A stretch of DNA of 64,000 nt from Methylovulum sp. (GTDB lineage: Bacteria > Pseudomonadota > Gammaproteobacteria > Methylococcales > Methylomonadaceae), in assembly GCA_028712695.1 (NCBI GenBank), contig JAQTQZ010000005.1:86514-150513 (forward strand), read 5' to 3'. Position 1 is the first letter of the stretch, and the number at the start of each line of letters is the position of its first letter. Both the position numbers and the translations under genes were made by a program. The notes under the pieces were generated by a model. The model saw only the letters and a list, made by a program, of their open reading frames with translations. It searched no databases and was not told where the DNA came from. Below are positions 53,115 to 61,398 of the stretch, piece after piece.

Positions 53115-53608
53115 TTATTCCTTATTATATTTTCATTAAAGATGACCTCCGGGTTAAACAACGGAGAGCAAGCGTTTGGATTGATCAGACGGTTTCAAAA
53201 AACCGGAATAACCTTAGCAAAGACGCTTGAGCGCCCCATTCACCTCATCTGGCAAATGCAAGACGCCTGTGTTCGGCGGAATTGGCAACATGAATCCTAT
53301 GGAGCAGACTTTTTTCTGGAAAAAATAGGTTATTTGACACAGTGACTGCGGCAAATGGCCTAAAAAAGCGATTTGTGCCTTATTTGACTCAACTGTAGTC
53401 CCAATAATTTTGTTTTTTATAACAACTTGATATTTATCAAAAAAATTATGCAATAACCCTGTGCATGCCAATATTTTAAAACTGGTATAAGAAATGCTAT
53501 TTAGATACATATTCATTTAGATTTGGAAACCTTGCAAGCGCCCACACCACGATGAGCCTGCCGACTGTTTTAGGTGATCATCATTTATTATCAACAACGG
53601 AAGAGAAG
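53115..53608. promoter_or_regulatory. Divergent intergenic region between exporter and sigma gene
   Basis: An AT-rich 494-bp region that must hold the leftward exporter/acylase promoter and the rightward sigma/MbtH promoter. TTGATA-TT-TATCAA at 53427-53440 is a perfect 14-bp inverted repeat and a candidate operator. It resembles part of a Fur box, but does not match a full 19-bp consensus. The two short ORFs in the track here lack recognisable families. Confidence 0.45.
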
Positions 53609-54115
53609 ATGAGCATTACTATAGAAAACCTTTACTTAAAACATAAAAGCGAATTGGTCTATCATGTCTTCCAAATACTCCACTGCCAAGATTTGGCGGA
53701 GGAAATCGTCCAAGAAAGTTTCATCAAGTTTTCCTTAGAACTGAAAAAACAGATTGTTGAACATCCGCGTTGTTACTTGTTCCGCATCGCCAAAAACTTG
53801 GCACTTGATTACCTCAAGCACCAAAAAGTCACTGACAATTACGTACAAACCAAAGACCCGGCCCTTATGCCAGTGATGGAATCGCCCTCTCTCGAACAAC
53901 TCGCCTCAGAGCAGCAAAACTTGGATATTTTACGGAGCGTGATCGCTGAATTACCACCGCGTTGCCGCCAAGCTTTCACGCTGCATAACATCCACGGCAT
54001 GAGTTACAGTGAAATTGCCAAGGAACTGGAGATATCGGAAAGCGGCGTGGAAAAACACATCATGAAAGGCCTGCTGCATTGCCGCAAACGCATGAAAAAT
54101 TTGCTGCTGGCATAA
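53609..54115 (+). CDS. FecI/PvdS/FpvI-type ECF sigma factor
   Basis: 168 aa from ATG 53609 behind GGAAGAGAAG; the track start is 19 codons earlier. Region 2 (HCQDLAEEIVQESFIKFS, CYLFRIAKNLALDYLKHQ) and region 4 (LPPRCRQAFTLHNIHGMSYS, EIAKELEISESGVEKHIMKG) are typical of iron-starvation sigma factors. It would be released by the FecR-type protein when the receptor binds its ferric siderophore, and then activate receptor and possibly biosynthetic genes. It is followed by mbtH on the same strand. Confidence 0.93.
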   Translation: MSITIENLYLKHKSELVYHVFQILHCQDLAEEIVQESFIKFSLELKKQIVEHPRCYLFRIAKNLALDYLKHQKVTDNYVQTKDPALMPVMESPSLEQLASEQQNLDILRSVIAELPPRCRQAFTLHNIHGMSYSEIAKELEISESGVEKHIMKGLLHCRKRMKNLLLA

Positions 54116-54230
54116 AATACAACTGAGGTCATTTCCCCGCTGGTCGTCTTTTTTATTATTAGAACGCATTAACCGTTTTAATAATGTCCATAAATCCCGC
54201 ATTTAAATTATTAAAACACTGGAGGTAAAA

Positions 54231-54452
54231 ATGGCTTGGGGCGACGAAGAAGACAACACCGTTTATCAGGTTGTCGTCAACCACGAAGAACAATACTCTA
54301 TCTGGCCCGATTACAAGGAAATACCCGGCGGCTGGAAAGCCGTCGATAAAACGGGGAACAAACAAGATTGTCTGGATTATATTAAAGAAGTGTGGACTGA
54401 CATGCGGCCTTTAAGTTTGCGCAAGCAGATGGAGCACGCGGCGGTGCATTAG
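54231..54452 (+). CDS. MbtH-like protein
   Basis: 73 aa with the complete family pattern ([38 protein letters not shown]). It is preceded by a strong ribosome binding site (GGAGGTAAAA). MbtH-like proteins bind and stabilise NRPS adenylation domains. It lies 115 bp after the sigma gene and shares its strand, so sigma-dependent co-expression with the NRPS system is likely. Confidence 0.96.
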   Translation: MAWGDEEDNTVYQVVVNHEEQYSIWPDYKEIPGGWKAVDKTGNKQDCLDYIKEVWTDMRPLSLRKQMEHAAVH

Positions 54453-54470
54453 ATTTTGCTATAAGTGTAG

Positions 54471-54487
54471 GGCGCGCAGTGCGCGCC
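54471..54487. terminator. REP-like palindrome, copy 4, between convergent genes
   Basis: GGCGCGC-AGT-GCGCGCC preceded by GTGTAG, the same design as copies 1-3 but with GC-richer arms. It lies between the ends of mbtH (plus) and the phosphopantetheinyl transferase (minus), where it could stop transcription from both sides. There is no clear U-tract. Confidence 0.5.
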
Positions 54488-54514
54488 TTATGTGCTCCAA
54501 ACCGCAAAGGCACA

Positions 54515-55228
54515 TCACGGCAGATACGGTTGGACACAGAGCCTTTTTAACCGGACACGCGGCGGGCTGATGTCCTTCACCGTCAATGCGCCGCTCATTC
54601 CAGTCCCTAAGTCCAGATCCAGCACATGCCAGTCATGCGCCAGACCGTAGCCGTCAGGTATCGATAAAAAACGGGCGGCACCTTCGATAGACGTGACCAC
54701 TTTTGCAACGCCTAAGCTAATGCCGGCACCGACCGCCTTTACAAAACTTTCTTTCCGAACCCAGAATTGATAAAAAACAGCGGTTTTTTCCGCATCCGGC
54801 AACGCTTGCCAAAACTGCCGTTCAAGATCGGCAAAACAGGCATCGGCAATAAGGGTGCTATCGATCCTGTCATCCCAAACTTCCATATCAACCCCGACCG
54901 ACCCGCTAACACTGACCGCCACCAGCATTTTATCGCCCGAATGGGACAGATTGAAATTGACCTCATGCGGTTTGTCGTCGGCAAGGATATAAGGCTTGCC
55001 GGACGCCTCTTGTGCAAAACGGATTTTTTCCGGCCCGAGGCCGGTATAACCAGCCAATACCGTGCGCAGTTTACCGTGGCTGATGACATACTGGAGCCGA
55101 TGCTTTTTTTGCACAAACCGCTGTGCCTTGGCTTGCTCATTCTCATCGAGAAAATACCAATAATGCCGGTATTCCTCGTCACCGGCGGACAATTCTTCAA
55201 ACCATAGGTCAATGGTGTTGTAAGTCAT
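54515..55228 (-). CDS. Sfp-type 4'-phosphopantetheinyl transferase
   Basis: 237 aa with the two family signatures: GVDMEVWDDR (Mg-binding, FNLSHSGD before it) and FWVRKESFVKAVGAGISL. It transfers phosphopantetheine from CoA to carrier proteins and would activate the ACP and T domains of the three NRPSs. It is last in the receptor/tailoring operon, 30 bp after the glycosyltransferase gene. Confidence 0.95.
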   Translation of the reverse strand: MTYNTIDLWFEELSAGDEEYRHYWYFLDENEQAKAQRFVQKKHRLQYVISHGKLRTVLAGYTGLGPEKIRFAQEASGKPYILADDKPHEVNFNLSHSGDKMLVAVSVSGSVGVDMEVWDDRIDSTLIADACFADLERQFWQALPDAEKTAVFYQFWVRKESFVKAVGAGISLGVAKVVTSIEGAARFLSIPDGYGLAHDWHVLDLDLGTGMSGALTVKDISPPRVRLKRLCVQPYLP

Positions 55229-55258
55229 GGAATTTGGCCTAATTTGTTTGGTATGCCC

Positions 55259-56005
55259 CTAACCTTTCCATTTTTCGATGTACGCACGGTACTTTTCTTG
55301 CCATTGTTTTGATCCGAATGCGCCGCCGCTCTGGTGGGTCAGGCCGATCGGCCAAGTGCCCAAACGTAGCCCGCATTGCCTTGCACGACGGCAGAAATCC
55401 AGATCATAAAAATGAAAGTCGAAACGTGGGTCAAAAAACACGCTGTTTGTTGTCAGGGCCGATTTTTTGGCGGCGATAAAAACGCCATCCAATAGTTCGC
55501 ACTCGGCGGGGTTAGACCCAAAAAACGTGATTTTACCTAACGCATTTTTTCCATGGGCGACCGAGCCACTAAGGTTGATGCTTTCGTCGCACTTAAAGCT
55601 GGTATAGACAAAGCATCCGGCCAAGGCACGGATCAATGAACTCCTATCCTTGCGTCCATCCGTGCCAAAGACGCTCTCCACATAACACCAGGCGGGTTGG
55701 TTCAGGACGCGACGCCGGTTGCCCGCAACCCCGATGACATCAAATTCCTGTAACCCTTCGCAGACACGATCGGCAAGAAAATCATCGTCAATCCAGACAT
55801 CGTCATGGATGAAAACGACCATCCCATTGCCGTTTTCTGCGGAAATGCACGCGTTATAAACTTCCGGGAGACCGCGCCGGTTTTCATAAGCAATATGCGC
55901 AGTCAAGCGGGCATCATGCCCAAGCCGCAGCAGAGAAATGCCTAGAGGGGATTTTTCCCAAAAGTCCTGTTCCGAGAACCGCGTTGCACTGACAATGTCT
56001 ATCAT
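55259..56005 (-). CDS. Glycosyltransferase, GT2-like (StrF type)
   Basis: 248 aa with the GT-A fold pattern: an acidic metal/nucleotide site in MVVFIHDDVWIDDDF and a late acidic motif in FDFHFYDLDFCRRARQCG. It resembles small bacterial glycosyltransferase family 2 (StrF-like) proteins. It has no TM segment. Substrate unknown; siderophore glycosylation is possible from location, between the Fic-like and PPTase genes. Confidence 0.75.
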   Translation of the reverse strand: MIDIVSATRFSEQDFWEKSPLGISLLRLGHDARLTAHIAYENRRGLPEVYNACISAENGNGMVVFIHDDVWIDDDFLADRVCEGLQEFDVIGVAGNRRRVLNQPAWCYVESVFGTDGRKDRSSLIRALAGCFVYTSFKCDESINLSGSVAHGKNALGKITFFGSNPAECELLDGVFIAAKKSALTTNSVFFDPRFDFHFYDLDFCRRARQCGLRLGTWPIGLTHQSGGAFGSKQWQEKYRAYIEKWKG

Positions 56006-56026
56006 GAAATCACCCTTATGCTTAAA

Positions 56027-57337
56027 TCAGTCGAAAAGCAATAGATCGCAAGCCGCTTCAGGCTCTTTTTCCAAAGTATCCGCTAATGCGCTGGTCTGGG
56101 CGGCCGCCATCAGGTGCGGAATAAACTGGTTCATCCTTTTCGACCGGGCTTTAAATTCCGGATAAATGCCTTGCGCTTCGTTGGCTTTAACCGAATAGAA
56201 TTTCACCGCGCGGGCAAAATAGCGTGCGTAATCCGCTGGCGAAACAAAGAACGCAACCATATCCAAGTACAAATGCGGTATGCAGCTGTTAAACCATTTG
56301 TCTAGGAAATAATTGACTATATTCATAGCGACCGACTGGTTGGCGCAGGCAAATGGATGCAATTGCGCGAAACGCTGATGGAAAGCCGCCAGTGCGTAGA
56401 TAGCACCGGCTGAGCCAGCACCGCTTACTGAAGTAGGCAACGCGGCAAGCATTGCGCAAAGCTGCTCCAATTGTCCGGTAAACGGCGCGGCTGGGGGGGT
56501 GTACACCAGTTTACCGTCCCGTAACTTGCCTGCCCCCCATTTTAGCCCGCCAGTTTCCCAGCGGACTGCGAATTGTTCCCCCAAGCTGATGCCCAGCGAA
56601 TAAGCCACCATGTCCAGGTAAGCCAGAAATTCGGTAGGCAAAGCAACATGGACTTCCCCTGTCCGAAAATGTCCAGGCCAAACCGCCACATCCGAAACTT
56701 GGGAATGCGGTTTATAGAAAGAAACCAAATCTGCCCCCATCAAGCTGACCAGATGCAAGCGGCGCAACTGCGCCACCAAACTGGCCGGGTCGCCGTTGCA
56801 TCCAGATAACTCAAGCTCATCCCGCACCCCTTTCATATTTTCCCAATAAACCCGCACGATATGGTACGGGGACAGCGGGAAACGTCCTATGGATGCGCCG
56901 GGGATACCCGATTCAAGCGAATTCACGGCGGCAGGAAGGAGAATGGCGGTGCCGAGCATACCGTTAATCGTATTCAGGACCGCTTCATTATCCGCAACCT
57001 GCGTCCCCAGACGGCCTGAGTCGAGCAATTCGCCAAAGCTTGACGTGCCGTCTATCTGCTCCAAAATACGCCCAATATCCTTAGCTTGGGATTCCAGTAC
57101 GATTTCCCCTTGTTCGGACTCGACTAAGGTGTACCTGCCAATAGCCCTAACACATACCTTAAGCGCCAATTCAGGAATATCATCCAAACACAACTCGAAT
57201 CTCGGCTCGTGTATTTCAAACAACCCTTCTGCCGATGACCGCCTAGCACGCTTGGCCTGTTGTTCGGGGGCTTTATGCCAATCCAAGTATCTAAAGTAAT
57301 GCACCGGCAATTGCAGGATGCTATTTTGGTCGTTCAT
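56027..57337 (-). CDS. Degenerate Fic-fold protein with N-terminal PqqD-like domain
   Basis: 436 aa from ATG 57337 behind AGGAAGAAGAA; the track start is 14 codons upstream. The C-terminal part looks like a Fic domain (VYTPPAAPFTGQLEQL, then AFHQRFAQLHPFACANQS). The canonical catalytic motif HPF[D/E]GNGR is altered to HPFACANQS: the His near residue 326 and the Asn are kept, while the acidic, both Gly and the Arg positions are changed. The N-terminal segment (EIVLESQAKDIGRILEQIDG, then TSSFGELLDSG) resembles a PqqD/RRE-like winged helix. Active AMP transfer is doubtful; it may bind a nucleotide, serve another chemistry or recognise a peptide. It lies between sulfotransferase and glycosyltransferase genes. 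Confidence 0.6.
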   Translation of the reverse strand: MNDQNSILQLPVHYFRYLDWHKAPEQQAKRARRSSAEGLFEIHEPRFELCLDDIPELALKVCVRAIGRYTLVESEQGEIVLESQAKDIGRILEQIDGTSSFGELLDSGRLGTQVADNEAVLNTINGMLGTAILLPAAVNSLESGIPGASIGRFPLSPYHIVRVYWENMKGVRDELELSGCNGDPASLVAQLRRLHLVSLMGADLVSFYKPHSQVSDVAVWPGHFRTGEVHVALPTEFLAYLDMVAYSLGISLGEQFAVRWETGGLKWGAGKLRDGKLVYTPPAAPFTGQLEQLCAMLAALPTSVSGAGSAGAIYALAAFHQRFAQLHPFACANQSVAMNIVNYFLDKWFNSCIPHLYLDMVAFFVSPADYARYFARAVKFYSVKANEAQGIYPEFKARSKRMNQFIPHLMAAAQTSALADTLEKEPEAACDLLLFD

Positions 57338-57385
57338 TTCTTCTTCCTTATGCCTTTTAAATAATATCGGCCGCAACATGCCAAG

Positions 57386-58576
57386 CTAGCCACCAAACAG
57401 TAACGTGCCAAATTCCAAGGCCAGGTTTTTATTGCCATCGGCGGTTATCTCACCCTGTTCATAAGCGTGGATGGCGTTTTTCCGGCCTGCCAGAAGTTCG
57501 CAAAAAACGTTATAGCTTGTAGCTATTGTACAATCGCCGGACACCCCGTCATCCAGCAGGGTCAAGCCCGTAGTATCACCCTCAATCACCCAAACGCCGC
57601 CGTTAAAACCGGTTATCACGAATTTGCAAATACCCCGTAATTGCTTGGATTTATCCATTTTTTCGGCCGCGTGTTGAAAAAACTGGTTCTGAAAAAAATC
57701 ATTCAAATCCATGGCATGTGCCGTCTGGTCATCACGGTTTTGTTGTCCGGCATATAAAGCTTCTATCGATGGATACCCTAATTGCTCATGGCGTGTATTA
57801 AGCGCCCCCAGCCACTCATTTGGGATAGCCGTCAATGGGATAGCCGTACCGTTGCCGATAGAGTCGGTGTTGATTTTGCCGGAAAACCACACTTTTAGGT
57901 CGCCGTCACCCTGATCATGGGGCACTTGAAAAACCGAACCGATCAAGCTTTCGTCCCAAGGCTCGCCGAGGAAATTGAACAGTTTTTCCAGGATATGCTC
58001 CGGCTGCAAGACCAACGATTCATAATTGATCCTGATACATTGGCCGGTATGCGCCTGTTCAAACGCAATCAGCTTGCCGGTCTTCTCCAGCCAGCTATCA
58101 AGCATCGCGGCGACCAGGTTGGTCGGGTGTTTCTGTACATAAGGCGCCAATTCTGGCATATAGCCTAACGGACTGATTTTGATGCACGAATTAACAACAT
58201 CGAGGCTATTGCGGTATAAGCAGATGTATTTGGCGTGGGGAAAAACTTTTTCCAGTATCTCCAGATAATCAACATTAATGGTCGATTTTTCGCACCAATT
58301 CTGCTTGCCTTTCCCTTGTGTGTAACGGCCTAGCAAGTCATCCACCACGCGCAGGGTTTCTTCAGCCGCCCGTTTGTCCCGCTGTTCTTCAGTCACTATG
58401 TCGGGCAATTTCCCTAAGGAATAATAAGCCGTCGAATAGAGATGGGTGCATAAAGGCCCCAAGCTTAAATGGCCGGGACTGCATAAGTTGGGGTGCGTAT
58501 CGATGATGCAGCGCAGCATGGTTGAACCTGAACGGACACAGGATAAGATAAAAATCGGTTGTTTAGTCAGTTCCAT
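57386..58576 (-). CDS. Sulfotransferase fused to C-terminal SCP2-like lipid-binding domain
   Basis: 396 aa. The N-terminal 280 residues are a PAPS-dependent sulfotransferase: 5'-phosphosulfate loop ILSCVRSGSTMLRCIIDTHP, catalytic-region WCEKSTINVDYLEI, and 3'-phosphate motif YICLYRNSLDVVNSCIK. Residues about 290-396 look like a sterol-carrier-protein-2 domain (GVWVIEGDTTGLTLLDDG, TSYNVFCELLAGRKNAIHAY, GEITADGN). It would move sulfate onto a hydroxyl or amine. The SCP2 domain may bind a lipid chain, such as the acyl tail. A product with sulfate is implied but not shown. Confidence 0.82.
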   Translation of the reverse strand: MELTKQPIFILSCVRSGSTMLRCIIDTHPNLCSPGHLSLGPLCTHLYSTAYYSLGKLPDIVTEEQRDKRAAEETLRVVDDLLGRYTQGKGKQNWCEKSTINVDYLEILEKVFPHAKYICLYRNSLDVVNSCIKISPLGYMPELAPYVQKHPTNLVAAMLDSWLEKTGKLIAFEQAHTGQCIRINYESLVLQPEHILEKLFNFLGEPWDESLIGSVFQVPHDQGDGDLKVWFSGKINTDSIGNGTAIPLTAIPNEWLGALNTRHEQLGYPSIEALYAGQQNRDDQTAHAMDLNDFFQNQFFQHAAEKMDKSKQLRGICKFVITGFNGGVWVIEGDTTGLTLLDDGVSGDCTIATSYNVFCELLAGRKNAIHAYEQGEITADGNKNLALEFGTLLFGG

Positions 58577-58642
58577 ATTGATTGCTTGTATTTGCGGTGG
58601 TTAATAGTGTCTTAGGGTGTTAGCAAACGTTGGGGTATCCGT

Positions 58643-59842
58643 TCAAACTGTCTGCCTTGCAAGCCTCGTTTTTTCCGCCTTGCGTTTCTGCCGCCAACGG
58701 ATAACGCCGGTCACATAAAGCAGCAGCGGCAGCAATCCGGTCAGCGCAATAATGATGCGCCCGACAAGCCCAAAGGCTTCGCCGCTGTGCAGCGGATAAA
58801 GCCATTGCAAAAAGACAGCGCTGGCCGAATCAGTCTTAGGATCATGTTCCCAGAGTATCTTGCCGCTATATTGGTCTAACCACAGCGCCCGCCTCGGGCG
58901 GCTTCGGTTGATTTCCTGCGCCGACCCTTTAACTATGCGGTAAACGTCCTGCCCGTCTTGCGGAAAAAAAATCCATTTATAACGGCCATCAGGGAAATGC
59001 CGGTCGGTTATCGCAGCGGCTTGCATCAAAGTGATAGGCTTTTGTGGGCCAGTTTCCGCCGAAACCGGACTTGGCGGTTCTGGAGACGGCAGCGAAAACA
59101 CGTTGACCAAACCATCCACATACTCAGGGAACACCATTTCGATACCCGATACCAGCACCACCAGCAACACAATAGCGCCATAAAAGCCGGATGTTTTGTG
59201 CAAATCAAAGTTGAAGCGTTCGGTACTGGCATTGCGTTTAATGGTCAAAGCCTGCCGAATCTTGCCCGGATGCGGCCACCAAACGATCAGCCCGGTCAAC
59301 ACCGAAAACAACAGAAACAACGCGACGATGCCGATAAACATTTTGCCCGCTTCACCTAGCGCCAGCGTGTAATGGAAGCGCACGACAAAATTCACCAGAC
59401 TGCCCCGCCAAGGGTTGCCGGTGTCAAACATCAGGCGCTGCCCCAAAACACCACCGGTGTAAGGATTGACATGCACCAGATTCCATTCGCTGTGTTCCGG
59501 CGTTTGTGCTGGCAAGCTGTAGGTGATGGCAAACGCCTCGTCCGGCGAGCTGGGAAACACAAAGGCGTAGGGTTTGCCCTGCGTGGGGATGACTGACCGG
59601 GCCGCTGCGGCAATCTCATCTAAAGGCCGGTAAACCGTGTGTGCAGGGTAATCCTGGATTTTTTTAAGCGCCGGATTCAGCGCGGAATCGATTTCCGGCC
59701 CGAAGACCGACAAGCTGCCTGCCAAGCCAATCAGCACAAACACCGCACCGGCGAACAGGCCAATATAAAGGTGCGCTTTCAACCACAGCTTACGGCGGTT
59801 TTTTAAGTTCAGTAATGGGTTGTTAGCAGGTTTTCCAAGCAT
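58643..59842 (-). CDS. PepSY-TM protein, FpvG/FoxB-like ferrisiderophore reductase
   Basis: 399 aa from ATG 59842 behind AGGTG; the track's earlier start is a GTG. Four TM helices: near residues 20-45 (HLYIGLFAGAVFVLIGLAGS), 165-190, 210-230 and 355-380. The PepSY-associated pattern is visible with His residues that could bind haem (KAHLYIG, FHYTLALG, NFDLHKTSGFYG, QWLYPLHSGEAFG). Family members reduce ferric siderophores in the periplasm or inner membrane. Position between the receptor and tailoring genes supports iron release after uptake. Confidence 0.85.
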   Translation of the reverse strand: MLGKPANNPLLNLKNRRKLWLKAHLYIGLFAGAVFVLIGLAGSLSVFGPEIDSALNPALKKIQDYPAHTVYRPLDEIAAAARSVIPTQGKPYAFVFPSSPDEAFAITYSLPAQTPEHSEWNLVHVNPYTGGVLGQRLMFDTGNPWRGSLVNFVVRFHYTLALGEAGKMFIGIVALFLLFSVLTGLIVWWPHPGKIRQALTIKRNASTERFNFDLHKTSGFYGAIVLLVVLVSGIEMVFPEYVDGLVNVFSLPSPEPPSPVSAETGPQKPITLMQAAAITDRHFPDGRYKWIFFPQDGQDVYRIVKGSAQEINRSRPRRALWLDQYSGKILWEHDPKTDSASAVFLQWLYPLHSGEAFGLVGRIIIALTGLLPLLLYVTGVIRWRQKRKAEKTRLARQTV

Positions 59843-59862
59843 TACCAACACACCTAATTAAG

Positions 59863-61293
59863 TTACAGCCCGACCGCTTCATGCAAATCAATCAACGCAT
59901 ACTGCCGGTTTAAACAGTAGATTAAAATCAGGAATTGCGCTTCGGTCAGCGCTACGCCCTGATCCTGAAAAATCGAGAACACGGCTGTTAACGTCCGTTC
60001 GCCATCCATCAACGCAAACAGGGATTCCAGCAACAGCGCCATCTCCGCTGGGACGGCAATGAACTTGCCCATGACATTAAGCCACCATAGCTCGCCCTGA
60101 AGCTGGTCGTTTAACGGTCTTTTTTGAAAAAATCCGACACCACGGCCTTCAACAATGCGGGGAATTTCATGCCAAACAGCGGCATTCTTGGTAAAAAACC
60201 GGCTGATCGGCTTGGGTTCGGGGATTTGCATAAGCGCTGCGCTTTTCCGCAAGGTAAAAAAATGCACCACATCGTCGACATTATCGGTTTCGGCATCAAT
60301 AGTCGCCAAATTGAACGGCGTAAACCGCTGGCAACTCATATCCTCGACAACAAAACCCAACTTGTTGAAGTAATCCGGCAATTCAGCGAGGCGATACCGA
60401 CCCAACTCTGCGGGTTCCTGCACGCTGAACGGCTTGGAAAAATTGATCCACACACCACTGGGTTTCAGCACCCGATATATTTCTTGGGAAAACAGTTCGG
60501 CATTGCTGACAATATCAAGCAAATACTGGGTGATGACTAACGATAAGGTTCCGCTTTTAAACGGTAAGGCCATCACATCGGCGGTGATAAACTGTATGTC
60601 GTTTGCCGCTGAGGTAGGTGGTGCTACGGTCACTTCCTGCCAATCCGCCTCTTTCAATTGAAAGCTTAAAGGTGTCCCTTCGATAAGGGTTTTAGCCATC
60701 AACAAGCCTGGCAACGACAAATCGACACCGTAAGATTTCTGAAAATGGTTGGCAACACTGTAGAGCAATCCACACGCACCTGCGCCCAGCACCGCCGCAT
60801 TGCCCTTGTCTTGGCAATGCGCAGTGGCTGTCTGGCAAATCAGGTTTTTGACGGCTTCGTAATCGGCCACGCCGCACCAGTCCTGGTAAAAATACGGCAG
60901 CATGTGATCGCCGGTATAACCGGATTTCAACGGGTTCGCCGCAAAACCGCCCGCATCGCAGGGATGGTTTTGCACAAAATCGGCAATAGGCTGGTAGACC
61001 GCTTCCAAAAACGTCAGGTTTGCAGACATGCCGCTTTGGTTGCGGGCAATTCTTGTCGCCAAAGCGCTGGCACCTGTGGTTTCAGCAGCCGTCAAACTTG
61101 TGCTTATGGCGCTGAATTCGGCTTTAGTGTCGTCGATTTCCCTAAGATATGCCGGTAAAGCGGACAGCGCATCGGGAAGGATAAACACATCAACGCCATT
61201 GATGGACGGATACTGTTTGCCGCAATCCGCACAAACCCATAAATCCGGCGGGGAATCGGTCAAATCGCCATGGCAGGCAAGACAATAAAGCAT
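59863..61293 (-). CDS. Class I SAM methyltransferase with Zn ribbon and C-terminal wHTH-like domain
   Basis: 476 aa. A C4 zinc ribbon at the N-terminus (CLACHGDLTD..., VCADCGKQYP) is Trm112-like. SAM motif I is AAVLGAGACGLLYSVA near residue 170, with later motifs DVMALPFKSGTLSLVITQYL and EIYRVLKPSGVWINF. Around residues 405-460 follows a PqqD/RRE-like stretch (LLLESLFALMDGERTLTAVF). The WINF/GRYRLAEL/LGFVVED order faintly recalls N2227-type carnosine N-methyltransferases, which methylate a histidine imidazole; this link is weak. It probably modifies the siderophore or a precursor. It is the first gene after the receptor (105-bp gap). Confidence 0.75.
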   Translation of the reverse strand: MLYCLACHGDLTDSPPDLWVCADCGKQYPSINGVDVFILPDALSALPAYLREIDDTKAEFSAISTSLTAAETTGASALATRIARNQSGMSANLTFLEAVYQPIADFVQNHPCDAGGFAANPLKSGYTGDHMLPYFYQDWCGVADYEAVKNLICQTATAHCQDKGNAAVLGAGACGLLYSVANHFQKSYGVDLSLPGLLMAKTLIEGTPLSFQLKEADWQEVTVAPPTSAANDIQFITADVMALPFKSGTLSLVITQYLLDIVSNAELFSQEIYRVLKPSGVWINFSKPFSVQEPAELGRYRLAELPDYFNKLGFVVEDMSCQRFTPFNLATIDAETDNVDDVVHFFTLRKSAALMQIPEPKPISRFFTKNAAVWHEIPRIVEGRGVGFFQKRPLNDQLQGELWWLNVMGKFIAVPAEMALLLESLFALMDGERTLTAVFSIFQDQGVALTEAQFLILIYCLNRQYALIDLHEAVGL

Positions 61294-61398
61294 TTAAAAT
61301 CCTTGGTTAGTCAGTGATGATAGGTTTCACGCCCAGCTACAAATAAAGGTTTACCCTACAGACGCGCTAGGTTCCGTAAGGTACACACTATCCCTGCC

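Noticed and set aside
53142-53516. Two short ORFs in the divergent intergenic region
   Set aside because: They overlap each other on opposite strands, lack ribosome sites or families and occupy the promoter region.
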